Shown piece by piece: positions 11,412-25,500 of a DNA stretch of 64,000 nucleotides (positions are counted from its first letter, which is position 1; each line of letters begins with the position of its first letter). Below the pieces are notes generated by a model. It searched no databases. It worked only from the letters and a program-made list of their open reading frames with translations, and was not told the origin of the DNA. The position numbers and the translations under genes were made by a program. The stretch comes from Tachypleus tridentatus (Eukaryota > Arthropoda > Merostomata > Xiphosura > Limulidae). Where the stretch lies: contig NC_134833.1 of the NCBI RefSeq assembly GCF_004210375.1, forward strand, positions 141,290,127 through 141,354,126, read 5' to 3'.

Positions 11412-12179
11412 ACAAGAAATTATTGTCTCTGGAGTTTTCTTTTTCAGAATTTTATTATTCTCGTTCAGTACTGCCCCTGCATGTGGTGATTAAGTCTTAT
11501 AATTTGTTTACTTAATTATAAACTAATTACTGCTTTATGTATACCGATTCAGTTTTCCCCTAGACCTTACTGTTCATAATAAATGAACGCAATACCCTGC
11601 GTTAATACTTAATGAAAACCACAGTAAATAGAGCAAATTATCAGAAGTATTGATTACGGAGAAACTAATTTCGTGCAACGGAACTACTTTCAACAATACT
11701 AAGACGTCTAACAACTTGTTCTGTTTACCAACTGCTTGTCTTGAATGCGTGTTTCATTTTTCACTTATATTTACTAAACAACAGATCTTTTCCCTTTATA
11801 TTGAGGATACCCTTGATTCGCAGTACAGATAGTAAAGGCAGCTGAATTACGAAATAACGTATTGTTTGACTTTGTTAAGTAAAATGCTGGATTTTATATA
11901 ACAGCGATATTTTTAGTAAATATAAGAGTTTTTTATCGTGGGGTTTTCAAGTGGTTCTCTGAATGCTTTAGAAATAAATTCGGCTTCAAACTTAATTTCG
12001 ATATCGTGAAAAACTTCGTGATAGAAGCGTCTTTAAAGCAGTTCAAGAAATGAACGATTAACAACAATTACGAATCGGAGAAATATTTTTACTGTAAAGT
12101 TGATCGCGATATCAGATCCAATCAACCATTAGGATCTTTTAATAAGTTTAATATTGTCCTTCAATGAACAGTATTAAGT

Positions 12180-12275
12180 TTTCGTATTTACAATGCCAAA
12201 ATCCGGAGTTCAATTACCCGCGGTAGTTACAGCAAGTAGCTGAAAATGACTTTTTTCTAAAAAAATAACAAACAA
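12180..12275 (+). mobile_element. Decayed SINE-C-like fragment
   Basis: It has a weak B-box-like GGAGTTCAATTACCC, then CAGCAAGTAGCTG, and an A-rich end with AACAAACAAAC. Confidence 0.3.
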
Positions 12276-13235
12276 ACCATAATGTTCTACACATTTTCCT
12301 TACAATTCAAAATATCTTTTCACGACGTAATAATGTTTGCTTGATCTAAAACCCTGCGCGTTTTATGTTTCTCTGTGGTATGTTGTGCAGTATACAGCGT
12401 GATACAGTGAGATATGCAAATATGGCAGTAAGAAGTTAATTTGGTTTAAACCACTTCTTGACTGTTTAATGATTAAATACTCATTTGTATTTTCTGTATT
12501 GAATCGTGTTGTGGAGCATGTGAGAATATTGGAGTGATTTAAAAATATAATCATTTGTTCATAACTTGTATTTTTATTTCGTTCTCTTTTTTAATTTTTT
12601 ACTGTCTGTTGATCTGATATTTCTGATGTATGAATGCTGTAATAAGTGTAAATTTAAAATATTGAATGTGAGAATATGTAAATATTTCAAAGAATTCTTC
12701 ATAACAAATATCTCCACTATAGGTCGCTGTAGTTTGTCAGTTTTATTGAACGCTTGCAGTACGTCAAAAATCTTCTGTGCTTTTTTTCATTTATTTCTAT
12801 TTCTAGTTTTCTGAGCCATTTTGTGTTCTTTTCTTTACACTAATTCCTTTCTATCTTCATATCCTTTCTACAGCAGTTTTTCATTTTATAAACTGATTTT
12901 TCTTTAAAATAAAGGAAATAAAAATATTTTCATATCAGTTATACGTGTCAACTTAGTAGAAAGTTATGCGTTATTGATATCTGTAACACATATAACAGAA
13001 TATGTACAGCAATCCGTTCAAATAATTTATTAAAGGTCCAACGAGTACACACAGGTATCTGATAACCTTATTTGAGATCGTTAGATATTTAGTTACTGCA
13101 GAAAATGTCACTTAATGGTACTGAATTGTGTTCAAACAGTTCTTAAAATACATTTCTAAATATGAGACGATATCCTAACTCTACCAGTACAGATGTCACT
13201 ATTATGTTAACTACTCCAGTTTCAGTAACAACACG

Positions 13236-13620
13236 GTAAGTACAAAACACTAATCTGTGTATCAATAGGATAAATACAAAACATTAACCTGTGTAACAAT
13301 AGGGTAAATACAAAACACTAATCTGTGTAACAGTAGGGTAAATACAAAACACTAATCTGTGTAACAACATGGAAAATACTAAGCACTAATTTGTGTAACA
13401 TGGTAAATGCAAAATACTAATCTGTTTAACATGGTAAATACAAAACACTAATCTATGTAACAACATGGAAAATATAAAATACTAATCTGTGCAACAATAG
13501 GATAAATACAAAATACTAATCTGTGCAACAATAGGATAAATACGAAACACAGATCTGTGTAACAATAGGACAAATACAAACCATTAATCTTGTAACAAAC
13601 TCCTAATCAGTCCAATTTCA
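13236..13620 (+). repeat. Degenerate 34-bp tandem repeat, about 10 copies
   Basis: The unit is approximately TAAATACAAAACACTAATCT followed by GTGTAACAATAGGG. Copies vary in length and sequence, and some are shortened. Confidence 0.85.
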
Positions 13621-16600
13621 ATACTAATATGGTAATCACTCTAGTTTCAATAATAGCCCGGTAAATACGACATACTAATCTATGTAACAAACTTCTGATG
13701 AATCCAGAACCAATATATTTAGCAATACGGCAAGTAAAAAACGGAGTTGTATGTTGTATTATTACAACTGGAAAGTTAAAAATTTGCCACTGTCTAAAAA
13801 AAATAATAAAATAGAATGGTCCATGTAAGCAAAACTACTTTTAAATAACATTTACCTAAAGGCAGGCGCCTTTGCTATAAATTAGAGTGGACAAAAATGT
13901 TTTTATTTATTTATTATTAGAGTACAATTTTCAATACAAGATATTGGCAGATAAACCACATTAAGACAGAATAGCGTTTAATAATACCAATGTTCTTTGT
14001 TTAATGTAATCGTAATTGTTGCTAAGATGAGAAAGTAGCGCTATGATGTTAAATTGCACTCGGTGTAGGTTCTTCGAGAGCATAATTAACAGACTGCTCT
14101 GAAAAGTGACATCTAAAGAGTAAAAGTCGTACTACGATTGTTTATGACAGTTTCTTTTAATGGCTCAAAAGATTCAGTTAAATACATATAAATAAAATAC
14201 TCCACTTTCCTCTCTTGAATTTCATCATTTTATATATATATATACTAGAAAACCTGATTAACCCTTTTCTTATTCTTCCTGTAAACCTGTGCTTTTTTTG
14301 GTTCGATTTAAAATTATTAATATAAAATTATTGATGGAATTATAAGTTGATACTAAAACAGTACCTCGTCGAAGATTTCGGTTTTACCACAATAATTTCT
14401 GTTCATAAGCTGTACAGTAGTCGTTTTTATCAGTATTTTAGTTAAATAGGAAGATCTATTAAATACGCTAGTCCATAACTAGATTTAGTGACAATATTTT
14501 GTTTATATATATAATTTATATGTTAAATACAAGTAAAAGGTATTATCACTGACAAAACTCATTAAGGCTAGAGATACTGCACGAAATGTCTAACAAATTT
14601 GTGAAGTTCTTTATCAATATTCATCAGACTTAAAAAGTCTTCACATTAGACTCCACATTATTCTTTTTTTTAGCGCTTTGTGATAGATTTTTATGTGACC
14701 TTTTTATTGTTTGTTTTGCGATGTTTCGCCTTTGATTGTTTTATTTTTAACAACTATCGAGGGAATTATTAAAAATATAAATAAGTAAAATAAACAATAT
14801 TTTACTATTCCTACATACAGTATAAAGCTTATGTTGTTAATTGGAGATAAGCCAAACTTTTGACTTTAATTTTTCAATAAAATTTATCATTTTGGTATAA
14901 TTCTTGGTTTAATTCCGTGCTTATCTATTAACATTTGATCTTACTATAGAATTTGCCATTAAAATACATTAGCCTCCACGTTGGTTGAACTTTTTTTTTT
15001 TAATTTGATGACACTTGAAGGCTAAACAACTAAAATCGCTTATATTGGACTTTATTTGAAAATTTTCATATTGTTCTAACTGATAACGGTTCGTCGTTAT
15101 TGGTTGCTTTTAGCCTAAGATGAGATTGTCACGAGTTTTTATTACAGATGTCCTGGCTTAGATACTATTGTTGCGAGAATTATTGTCAATGGTTATATTT
15201 TTAACTTGTTTTATTGTTAAATGAGTATTGTTATTGCCATAAAGTCGTTAGACGTGGTACTCGGCAGCGATTCGAATGAAAGATGTCGCTGACTCGCTCG
15301 CTGTATTTGATTTGCGTTGTTAAAAGTTAGCGTCGTCATTGAAATCAGAATGCAAATATGTTGCTCGACGCCTCGTAAAAAATTAGAGATAAAATAACTG
15401 AATGATATAATGTGATGTCTTAGAACTTTAATTCCCTATATTGTTAATATAAGAGTCACCTGAAGACATTGGAAACTAAATATACACTTTGACCTTTACA
15501 TAATAATTATGAGATTAAAAGTGTTCAGAAACTACACAAAAGATATGTCAAATTGGCATTCCTTATTTCTTGTCCATATTGTATTCCAAAGCTGAAGAAA
15601 TCTGTAAAATGAACTATCATTAGATTAACGTGTATTTTTGTTAGGTCTAAAGATACAGAAGCACTATAAAGCTTTCATTAATCTAAAATATACAACAGCT
15701 AAAATAAATGTTTTAAAAACAACGGATCGATAAGTTAGGGATACTTATTTTAGCTGATATATATTTGAGCTACGATACACTAAAGCAAATTAGTTTAATG
15801 GCTAGCTTGTTACATCTAATTAAAAATTCATTAATTCGTCAACTTCAAACTGCATTATATAACTTTAGCTAGTTAGTCTCAAACACTAATAATATATTTG
15901 AATTTCAATATTATATTGCAACTATATAGATTATCCCAAGGATATACATTAAATGTGGTGTGTTGTGTATTTATAAAGCGAATTGTTAGCACGTAGTTTG
16001 AGAACATGTACCTGACTTTCTCTATGACTCCCTCCTCTTGGTCACTATCCTATAAAAGTGACCACTTAGGACAGGGTGGCTTCAAATATGATAGCATAGG
16101 TCAAGCAGGTTGGGTAATATGATGCAACACAAACATCTATATAATGTTTTATGTATTCGTGTGGACAAAGTTGTTTTTCTAAATAAAAACTATTTTAACT
16201 CAAATTTAAAATTACCTTGTTAAAAGACACGTATAGCATCATTCATTAATAAAAACTTGTACAGATTTTCAAGTGGCGAAGAGAATAAACTTTTCATATA
16301 TATAGTTCGTGTATAGTAAAAATATCTTAATCGTTCAAAAATATGAAATCTGGATATTTTTAAATTGCCTGCCTTCACAAATTAAAGGTGAAAATTAGGC
16401 TTATAGATGTGTTGCATTAAGTTTTTACTACAGCATCACTGGCTCATCTATTTAATCATTAGACAAGAGATCACGCGGTGTTGTACGTAACGAAAGCCAA
16501 ATTGTACATTTCTCGGATGTAAGTTTTCGTATTTTTGTGAGCATACATAAAGCACACATACAAAAGAACAAATTACTAGTTGAATAATAATTAATAGAGA

Positions 16601-17700
16601 CAAAACTGGCTCGCCCAGATTGTAATAATTCATTTTTATAAGACTGTGTGACTCACCTCAAAATAATTATAAATTATATCCTTTTTCGGACGTTTTGAGA
16701 TTGGTGTAGGGGCGTTGCAACAGCAAACTTGCCCTCGTAGGAAAATTGCTCTAATTACCTATGCATTAAATATAATTTCTGTTTGGGATTTCTTTATGGG
16801 TTTTTTTTTTCGTTTTACCACTAAACAAAATAAATGCTGACATTTTGAATATTTCATAAAGCCAAGTAATTGTTTGTGTCCCACAAACAATGACGTTAGA
16901 AAGAGGATCTGTGGTGAGTATCTCGTATACCTTATTCGGTTTGGGAAAAACTGTTCGGGAATTTGTTAAAAGGAAGAAAAGCGTTGTGCTTGCTTTAATA
17001 TTTGAGTATCTTAAGTTTGCTAGTTTTACTTTACTTTAGGGCGCCGATCTTTTTTTTTATTGTGAAAGCAATGTCAACAAACATGATTAGAAAACGTAGC
17101 CCTAGTTTCATGAGTTGGTTAGGCCTAAAGTGTTAACCGATATAAAATATTAATATTATACCGAAAAGAAATTGAGAATGTGTGAATATAGTGTAAAATG
17201 TCACTAACGGCCGATCTAGATTAGTATATTCATTTATATTGTATTAATATTTACAGGATATAGTTGTTTATGTATTATGAAGGTAATTCTACTTGTTTAT
17301 ATCATTCTCAGGAATAGTTGTTGTTGTTGTTTTATTAGACGAAGAAAACCACGTATCGTCATCATACGGAAAGTCTAATAATGATTTCTCGTTCGTAAAT
17401 CATCTATTATTCATTCAGATTGTAACTCATTTGCATTAGATACATTCCAAGATGAGTTTTGATTAATAACGTGTGATTCTAAACTAGTGGCTGGCGGAAC
17501 TCATTACAGGCTTGAGAATGGAAAGTTAAATGTGAAATTGCAAAGAAATGTATGTTGCTTTGGTTGTTACAAAGCGATAGTCTCGCAATGTGAGGAAAAA
17601 ATTATTTAATGCATTAAGACTGCCCTGAAATTACTACTATAACTAAGTAATAAATATTGTGAATTATTAATTCCACTTTTTACACAAACTTTAAATTTTA
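13621..17700. other. AT-rich intergenic stretch
   Basis: No gene was recognised. Points of note are a GC-richer patch at 15240-15375 and an inverted repeat around a TATA-like sequence at 16039-16064. Confidence 0.4.
16039..16064. promoter_or_regulatory. Inverted repeat enclosing a TATA-like sequence
   Basis: TGGTCACT and AGTGACCA are perfect 8-bp inverted arms around ATCCTATAAA, so TATAAAAG spans the loop and the second arm. It could be a promoter core with a dimer-binding site, or chance. No exon was identified downstream. Confidence 0.15.
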
Positions 17701-17710
17701 TTCTGAATTC

Positions 17711-17760
17711 CTCTTCTCTTCGCTAAAATGTGTAATTTCATGTTTTAACGAAGAGAAGAA
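17711..17760. other. Strong hairpin (arms about 18 bp)
   Basis: CTCTTCTCTTCGCTAAAA pairs with TTTTAACGAAGAGAAGAA, with one internal mismatch and one at the end, around a 14-base loop. It could be a folded RNA, a small inverted-repeat element or a chance inversion. Confidence 0.4.
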
Positions 17761-17865
17761 AAAAATCAAATAATTCACCAGCTATAGTCCACTGAATATC
17801 AATAAATAATTTGTTACGACGGTATAGGTATGTTCACACATATATTCAAAGTATTTTAGTGTACT

Positions 17866-18078
17866 GGCGGTGAGAAAAGGACTATATATCAAAACATCAT
17901 TACTACTGGTGATCAAAGAACTGTACATTACAACCTACGTTACCAGAGGTGAATAAATGACTTTACAACAAAACCTATGTTACTAGTGGTAGGTAAGGTA
18001 CTGTATACTGAAACCTAAGTTACAACGGGTGAGTAAAGAACAGTACACCAAAATCTGTGCTACTAGTGGGAGGTAACT
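17866..18078 (+). repeat. Degenerate tandem repeat, unit about 42 bp, about 5 copies
   Basis: The units share GGTGAGTAAAGAACTGTACA, an AAAACCTATGTTACTA core and TAGTGG. Spacing varies between about 37 and 45 bp. Confidence 0.7.
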
Positions 18079-18317
18079 TTAACATTTTTCAAATTCTAAT
18101 AGATAAAATTGAAGAGACATGTGTGATTTTGTATTTGAAATAATAAGCAGATAGCTTTGAAAGCTTTCAACAGTTAGATCGTGGCTGGTCATAGAGTTTA
18201 AAGATTGAAAGGGCCGAAGGAATGGTTTGAGAGTTTTAGATGAGTTCACCTTGTAATACGTAGCTGAGAAGAAGAAAAAAAGAAATAAAACGAAGTAATA
18301 GTTATTAAGCGCAAGCT

Positions 18318-18347
18318 AGAACTTAAATACCTCCGCATTTAAGTTCT
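18318..18347. other. Perfect 11-bp hairpin
   Basis: The arms AGAACTTAAAT and ATTTAAGTTCT enclose the 8-base loop ACCTCCGC. Confidence 0.45.
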
Positions 18348-18944
18348 TTCGGACAAATGCAAACCTTAATTTAATCATACTAACAACACCATGTAGACTT
18401 ATATGTATTGAAAACAGCATAAAAATACTTGAAAAATTAGTCTTAAAACTAAGATTTATTGTCATTAAATAAATCACCAGTCCAGTCTTTTGTCTGTCTA
18501 ATATTTAATGAATTTTAATTTAAATCTTTCCCATTTTCAATACTCTGTAAAAACATTTCTTGATGTCTTTTGTTTTTGTTTTTAGTGTTTCTTTGTTTTT
18601 AAAAATTTAGATCAGTATTATTAGATACAAGAAACTAAGTCATAAACATGGTACTTTTGCAATGTATATATACAATTGTTTTTAGTGTTATAAGACATGA
18701 AATTCGAGTGGTATGTTTTTAACGTACAAGCTTTGGCATTTGAATGGGGGAAGCTGTACAGACCTAATAATTGCTTATAAGATTTTTAAAAACCCATTCT
18801 ATATGAATCATAACCGTGGATTATGATTTTATTTGTATATTTAAGTTTATATTTGTGTTTTGTAAATGTATTACTCTACTTGTTTAGCAGTTGTTTAGAT
18901 GAAATGATAAGCAACGAAAAAATATTAAAGAAAGAAATGCTTAA

Positions 18945-18974
18945 AAACATTTACTTTTAAAAGTAAATATGTTT
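18945..18974. other. Near-perfect 30-bp palindrome
   Basis: The perfect core TTACTTTTAAAAGTAA is extended by AAACAT on the left and ATATGTTT on the right, with a 2-base offset. Confidence 0.45.
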
Positions 18975-21900
18975 ACTTACAAGTGGTACCACCACGAATT
19001 TATTATTATACTCGGGTCTCCTCGACCGTGTTCGTTACCCACTACACGTGGGAACCACGATTGGCCGAGAAGTTCCGATGTTTTTGACAGGAAGCATTAA
19101 GTAATTTACCATATAGGCTTTTAAATAAGATTTTCAAATGGAAAAGCGCACTGTTCGGTTAATATTAATATTTTGATAAGTGTTTCATGTCTTTTAGAAA
19201 AATTCTTTATTCCTTAAGCGCTAGAATGTGATGTGATTTTAAGATTGCTTTATTTTTAAAAGTAATAGTTTTGTTGGAAGAGTGTACATAAGTGATTTTT
19301 TACGGATTTCATGTATAATTGCGTTTAAAATACTTATAGTGGCATACATAAAGGTGGGACAGCTGCTCCAGGAGATAACGAAACCCAGTCTCAATATGTA
19401 TAGGCTGGCTTGTATGATGTGTATATCTAGTAAACACTTTCGAAATCTATGAATTTTTTGGAGCCAAAGTTCTAATTCGTGTAAGGTCCAGAGCTTCAAT
19501 CTCTGAAGCCTCTACCAGTGAATATTTGGAGGCCATAATACCACATCACGCGCATACAGCTGCCATAATATTACGCGAAATAATCGAAGCATGGTTTTAT
19601 TTCTTTTAGATTATGCCTTAGTGTAATACTTCACTTATGTGACATTAGGGTGGACAGCAGCAAAAACATTTTAATGCATAGTCTTTGTGAGCCTAACGTA
19701 CGCCACAGTCAGCATTCAACATATTAATTTTCGTGTACATTTGGAGTATAGTTTTTGATCATTCCTTTGTATAAGGAAACGTGAGATCTCATTGGAAAAC
19801 CTCGCTGTTTTTGAATTCATTACAGTACTTGCTAACTTTCTTCATATTGGGAATGCTTTCGGTTAGTCTTACGCCATATATCAAACAATTCATATAAATT
19901 TTTGTAACTAAATCCTAACATTCTGCAAATTTCTTCTTGAAAGCTAGAAACAAAGACGCTCTTGATGTGTCAGTCTCAAGAAAGTGGTCTGTCTGCGCGC
20001 TTCTAAAGTTAACATTAACAAAATAAGTTTTTTTTGTGTTTTTTTTACTGAACACGGACTTTGCTTTCACTTTGTCCCTGGGCAAGTAATGCCTAAACAT
20101 TAAAAAATGCAAATGCGCCAAAACTGGTGGGTCACCAATAATTTGGATGCTAAAGTTTTGTCTAAGCTTGTTTTAACTACGTATGCTACCGAACTATCTT
20201 ATGCTCCAACAGTATCATCTGAGGTTAAGTAATGCGACTGTTAGATGACGCTGCAACTGTTCCGTGGTAATTTGTGTTTTGTGTGCGTTCATTGTAGGCG
20301 AAATATTAAATCAATGGATTTGAACTTAATAGGCCACAAGCACACGTATAATACTTACATACAAATACCTAAGAAAAATAATTTCGTTGTCTTTTATTTT
20401 CATTAGTTGGCAATGCTCTGGTTTTAGCCTCTTTAAATGATGTATCGTGCCGTAATTTGTTTTTTAGTCTTGCCTAAAAATAGCAAACGTGCACATTGAA
20501 ACATTTATATTATAAGTATAATAGCGAACTACCGACAATGAAATGGGTCTACCAAAATGTATGTTGCGGCAGCCCTGGTGTACACTCTCTAAAATTAGAA
20601 AATAAGTTTAAAAGCTGATTTTGACCCTGTTTTCATTTTCATGGAACTTTTTGGTCAGTATGGTTCTCTGCCCCATCAGTGTAAATTTGTTTTTAACATC
20701 CCTGTAATTGTTTTTACACTTCTCTCTATTGATTCGTATAAAATGTAATAAAATACGGTTTTTGCGACGTCGTTACGGTTTTATTGGAGAAAATTTTCTA
20801 AAACCAAAAACTAGACAACGTTTAACCATTGTTTTGCCCATACATACTAATTTCTTTAAAAACAAAAATAGTAAAACCTCTACTTGTGTCTCTGCAATAA
20901 TTTTAATGAATTATAACGCTAAAAATCTGGTTTTGACACTGAACACACATAGCTAAGTATGTGAGTGACTCATTGTTTAACGACAAACAAAAAGTAGAAA
21001 ATAACTGAAAACAGTTGTTTTTTTTATGCGAAGTAGTATGGAGTTTTATTTTGACCTTATAAAATTACAAATATATATCCCAGAGAAATTACATTGTGGG
21101 AAACGAAAACTAAAATATCGTGGAAAACAAAATTGTGGAAGTCACCGGGATTTTTTTTCGAAAGTGGGGGTCGTTTTTGAAATAAGTAACACGTAGGCCT
21201 AACTAAGCTATGAGTCACTATCAGTTTATTGTATAAACATATAGGCATATAAAAAATCGTGTCAGATTGAAAATACACATTATTAAACGAAACGCTCTGT
21301 GAATATAAAATTGTATTATCATCCCAGTTTTTGTATCACTGGAATGGGTTTTTCGTGATCACCAAAATGGACTTAAAAGTTTAAGGGGGGAAGACATTCG
21401 CACTCTACGACCCCATCTTTCTTTAGGCTAGCAATGATCGTGACAAAGAATGAATAAGATCCTAAAACCTTGCTTAAAATATTTAGTCCAGACTATTTTG
21501 TATAAATAATTATTAAACTGTTGAACCTAAAAAAATATTAAAAGTTGCCTCTAAAAAACTGTTAACTGTAATTGTTGAAGGACAGGTATTCTTGTCGCCT
21601 GTCACAATAAGATTTTTTAAATATAACATTCGAATTTTTTTGTTTTAGTTGCACTCTCCATCTGTTAAGTAAAAAAAAAAAGAGTGAAATTATCAGTCTA
21701 ATGTAAATGAGGCTGGAAATATGCAATCTATGTTGGGTAAGTAATTATCTCCGGTGTGTATTGTTATAACAGTGTATGCTGTGTGCTGTTGTCACTGAAT
21801 TCATACTAATGTTGATATATGTATATTTTTTTTCTGTCAGTTTGTGCCAAATTATTATTGTTTATTTTACAATTGTTATGAGATGTATAAAAATCGCTTT

Positions 21901-22510
21901 AGTGCCCAGAAGTAAAAAAAAAAAAAATTTACGCAAAGTTTGATATCATTCGTTTATCGAGGGCAAATTACTGTGTTCTCTTGTAGTCCCACCTCTTGTT
22001 AAATATACATACTTGTCTACGCTGTACACTGGTTCGTGAAAACACGAGATCTGAAAGTTTCGTAAAAAAAAAAAGTTGATAAAAGAAATAAAGAAGCAGT
22101 ATTTATGTATGTTTATTAGGTGTGATAATCAGGTGGTCTCTGTAGTATGTTTCAGGATTATTAAAAATAAAGTCATTCACATGCTTACGATGCTTTTCGA
22201 AATCATGACTGATTAGCGAAAGTCCTGAGATCAAAATATGTTATTAAAATGAATTTAATGTTGTTGCTTTTTACAAGTTATTTTCAAAATCTCTTGCTGT
22301 AGCTTCTTAAATCTAGATTTAAAGTACTTTTATGTGTTTGTGTGTGTTGATAATAGTTTAGATATCTGACAGAAGAGAAATTGAAACCAGTCGGTAGGCA
22401 TGGAAAAACAAAAATTGAAGTAACCGATCGCTTAACGTACTACAATTTTAGCATCCTTCGTTGTTTTAAAAATATTTTCAAGTTTGTGTGACACGCCTTA
22501 AAAGACAGCT

Positions 22511-22518
22511 GACGTCAT
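22511..22518. promoter_or_regulatory. Perfect CRE/ATF palindrome TGACGTCA
   Basis: The site lies in the context CAGCTGACGTCATAGC, where an E-box-like CAGCTG overlaps it. No promoter or exon is evident nearby. Confidence 0.2.
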
Positions 22519-25500
22519 AGCACTATCGTCAGTCTTTACGTGCAAAGCGTGATACATTACATAGTTTGAATATTATTACAGGTTTTTGATGCCTAGTTCT
22601 GAACTATACTCTGAACACAGGTTACTATCAAAATCATAGATTTAAGCTTTCTCTATTTTTTAATTAAATTAAAATGACAATGAATTAAGTCAAACATATT
22701 ATCTTTGTTTTGTGTTTTTAGACATTATTAAATGACGTGAGTTTCGAATGCTGTTTGTTGATGATATTCCATACTGTAGACAAGAGTACCTCGACTCGTG
22801 AATACGATGGATATATTATACATCTAACCATTTCCCTTAAAGCAATAGTTCCCAGAATGCAGTTCGCGACTCGATCCGGGGTGGCGGATTTATCTCCCGT
22901 AGATACATTTTCTTTAAATCTTGCTTCGCACGAGATATAAGAAATTTTTATTGATAATTATATTTGTTACTAAAATATGACTACACAAGACTGCGTATGG
23001 TTGAGAAGTAAAGTACTGAAAGTAAGGGAACTCGTGTAAAATTAGTGTTAAGTCTTGTGGTGAGGGTCGATCATCCAGGGTGCATTAAGAAGCTCCTAGT
23101 GAAGGTAAAAATGACAGTGTAATAACATGTCATATTTTCAACGAAATCAGCTATTGTGGAAAACCTCAAGCTAAAAGAGCTGCTGTCGTAACGAAAAGTT
23201 AAAGAATTATGGACAAATATAGATTTTTTTTGTTTATGACTGTAATAATAAAAATATTTTACGTTTTATGTTCTGTTGATATTGATTAGATTATCTTTCA
23301 AAATAAAACATTTTTACAGCACTTTTAGAAGAGGTTTTTTTTCAGTTTGGAACTAATTATTCGTGAAGAAACAATATTTTAAATTTTAATTGACTGTCAA
23401 TGTATCGTAGTTTTGCTGATGCTTTTAATTAACTTTACCGACAGTGAATTTTTTTATTTAAGAAAAAGAATGCATAGCTTTTATCACACGATCATTAACA
23501 ATGTAAAGAACTATCAAACTTTCACAGAATAGACTTGTAAATATAAATTCGTATCGTACATTGATGAAACACAGATATAATAAAAAAAACAAGTACAAGT
23601 TAAAATAATCTAAACTGTTAAACAAAAAATAAGAAAAGAGACCAACGTGTACTGACAGTCAAAAACAACAGAAGTATGATTGTTATTATGGAATAAAAAC
23701 AGTAAATGAATATCAGTATAGTGTGAGACATTAACTACAACAAAATACCAGTAAACCGTCAGTCAAGAAAGGACCTCCATATCCTATCACATAAAAATAA
23801 TATTTTTAATTAGGAATGGTGAAACTACATATTATGTATTCCTCTAAACGATTTAAAATGTCCCAAATTATGTTTACAAAGTGAAAAAAGAAATCTAATA
23901 TAAACTCTACAAATTATCACGGTATATATAAATTTTATAAACTACGTAACTTTACGCTAAATTGTTTTTTTGAATATATATATATACATCTAAATATACT
24001 TTAAATAGCTCGACAATATAAGTTTTCTATCGTACCCTAATTATGGTTATTGTTTCATATAATAAAGTTAACTTAAAAAGTTACATTCTCAACGGACGTT
24101 AAACACAATGTTTAAAATAATGCCTAAAATGTTTTCTTTTGTGGTTTTTTTATATTGTTTATGAATTTCTAATATGATTCGCGATGTAGAAACAGTGATA
24201 TTCATTCATTTGGTTATTTTACTTGGCTATTAGGGTGTTGCCTTGGGTTGTTAGGTCGCTGTTTTTTCATTTGTTTGTTTGTTATTAACTTGAAATTTGA
24301 GTTGGAAGATACTAGAAAAGGTTTGATATGTGCAAGTTTTGTATATCTGTGTTTATATTTAAAATAAATTAGATGTTTTTCTATCAAACTGAAAAGACGT
24401 ATTTCTGTATTTTGAATATATAAAAAATGATTAAAACCTAAAACATTCACACAAGACGTTTCGCTGTGAAACATTTACAAAAGACGTTTCGCTCCTTTTT
24501 ACTTTTCGTTCTTGATTGTTAAATTTATTTGTCCGAAAAATAACATTACTATATAATAAATCGTAAAATCATGACACTTTAGACATATGTTAACAAATAA
24601 ACTAACTGATGTGAATTGGATGACACTTTTTTTACATTTCATTTTTTTCTTCATTAAACAAGTTAAAGATACATATATTCTAGGAACTTAAGAGTGAAGG
24701 TAAAAAAAGAATTTATAACAGTATGCCTATCGCACCATATGTACCTTTCATTTCAGTCCATGCTACTGTTAGGAGTATAATGACCATTGCTAATGGATCT
24801 TTAGGTTAACGCTCACCGTACTAAACAGTTTTGAAGAGAAGCGAGATATGAGAATACAAAAATATATTCAGTTAGGACGAACGTAAACTTCTGAGGGCAG
24901 TTTTTTTTTCATAGGAGAAACAACATGTCCTGGATCACCATCTGGAAGAGACATACACGATGAAGAGATATTCAACTGAAGGAAGCAACTTCCGTTTAAT
25001 ATGATGTGGAGAGTTTAACAAGTGAGCAAGGATGACACTGTGGGTCAGGAAATAACGTGTGATATATTCAATATGACATGATGAACACTGAGAAACGTGG
25101 TGATATAACCTCTGGATGAACTAGATTCTGAAGGTCAAGCGGAGGAAATGTCGTTCTTGGACTATACATATTTCATGAGGTACAATAATAAGTAATGCAA
25201 GAACGACTGGAGGTTTTATAATAATGAACGAAAAGAGGTACAATGAAAACCTCAAGTGGTTCCAGTCTGACACTGCAAAAGGTTAGTTATCCTGTAACCT
25301 TACAGTTGACTATTGCAATGTTGACCTTTCGTACCAGATGGTTATCGAATATGACACTCAGATACATGACTGTGTTAAGTGCTTGTATGGAAACATGATC
25401 TGTCTGAACAGTAAAGAGGTCAAGCTTTTGCTATGGTCAATATTTTTAATAGTAAAGAAGTGAAAATTTAGTGACATCAACTGAATTAACTTAGTAAAGG

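Larger units (their letters stand above)
10209..12950 (+). other. 3' flank of the ATF3-like gene, probably including its 3' UTR
   Basis: The sequence after the stop is AT-rich and has no convincing coding frame. AATAAA-type signals occur at 11578, near 11968 and near 12905. Which of them ends the transcript cannot be told by eye. A perfect CRE palindrome lies at 11404-11411, and a decayed SINE-C-like fragment at about 12180-12275. Confidence 0.35.

Noticed and set aside
16890-16914. Short ATG frame ending in a GTGAGT donor
   Set aside because: It would be an 8-codon first exon with no partner exon, and is easily due to chance.
19915-20121. Minus-strand frame of 68 residues with a transposase-like feel
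   Set aside because: I could not match it to any element family with confidence.
22737-22940. 67-residue + strand frame with a GC-richer end
   Set aside because: No splice signals, domain or family resemblance. It may be an old repeat, but the evidence is insufficient.
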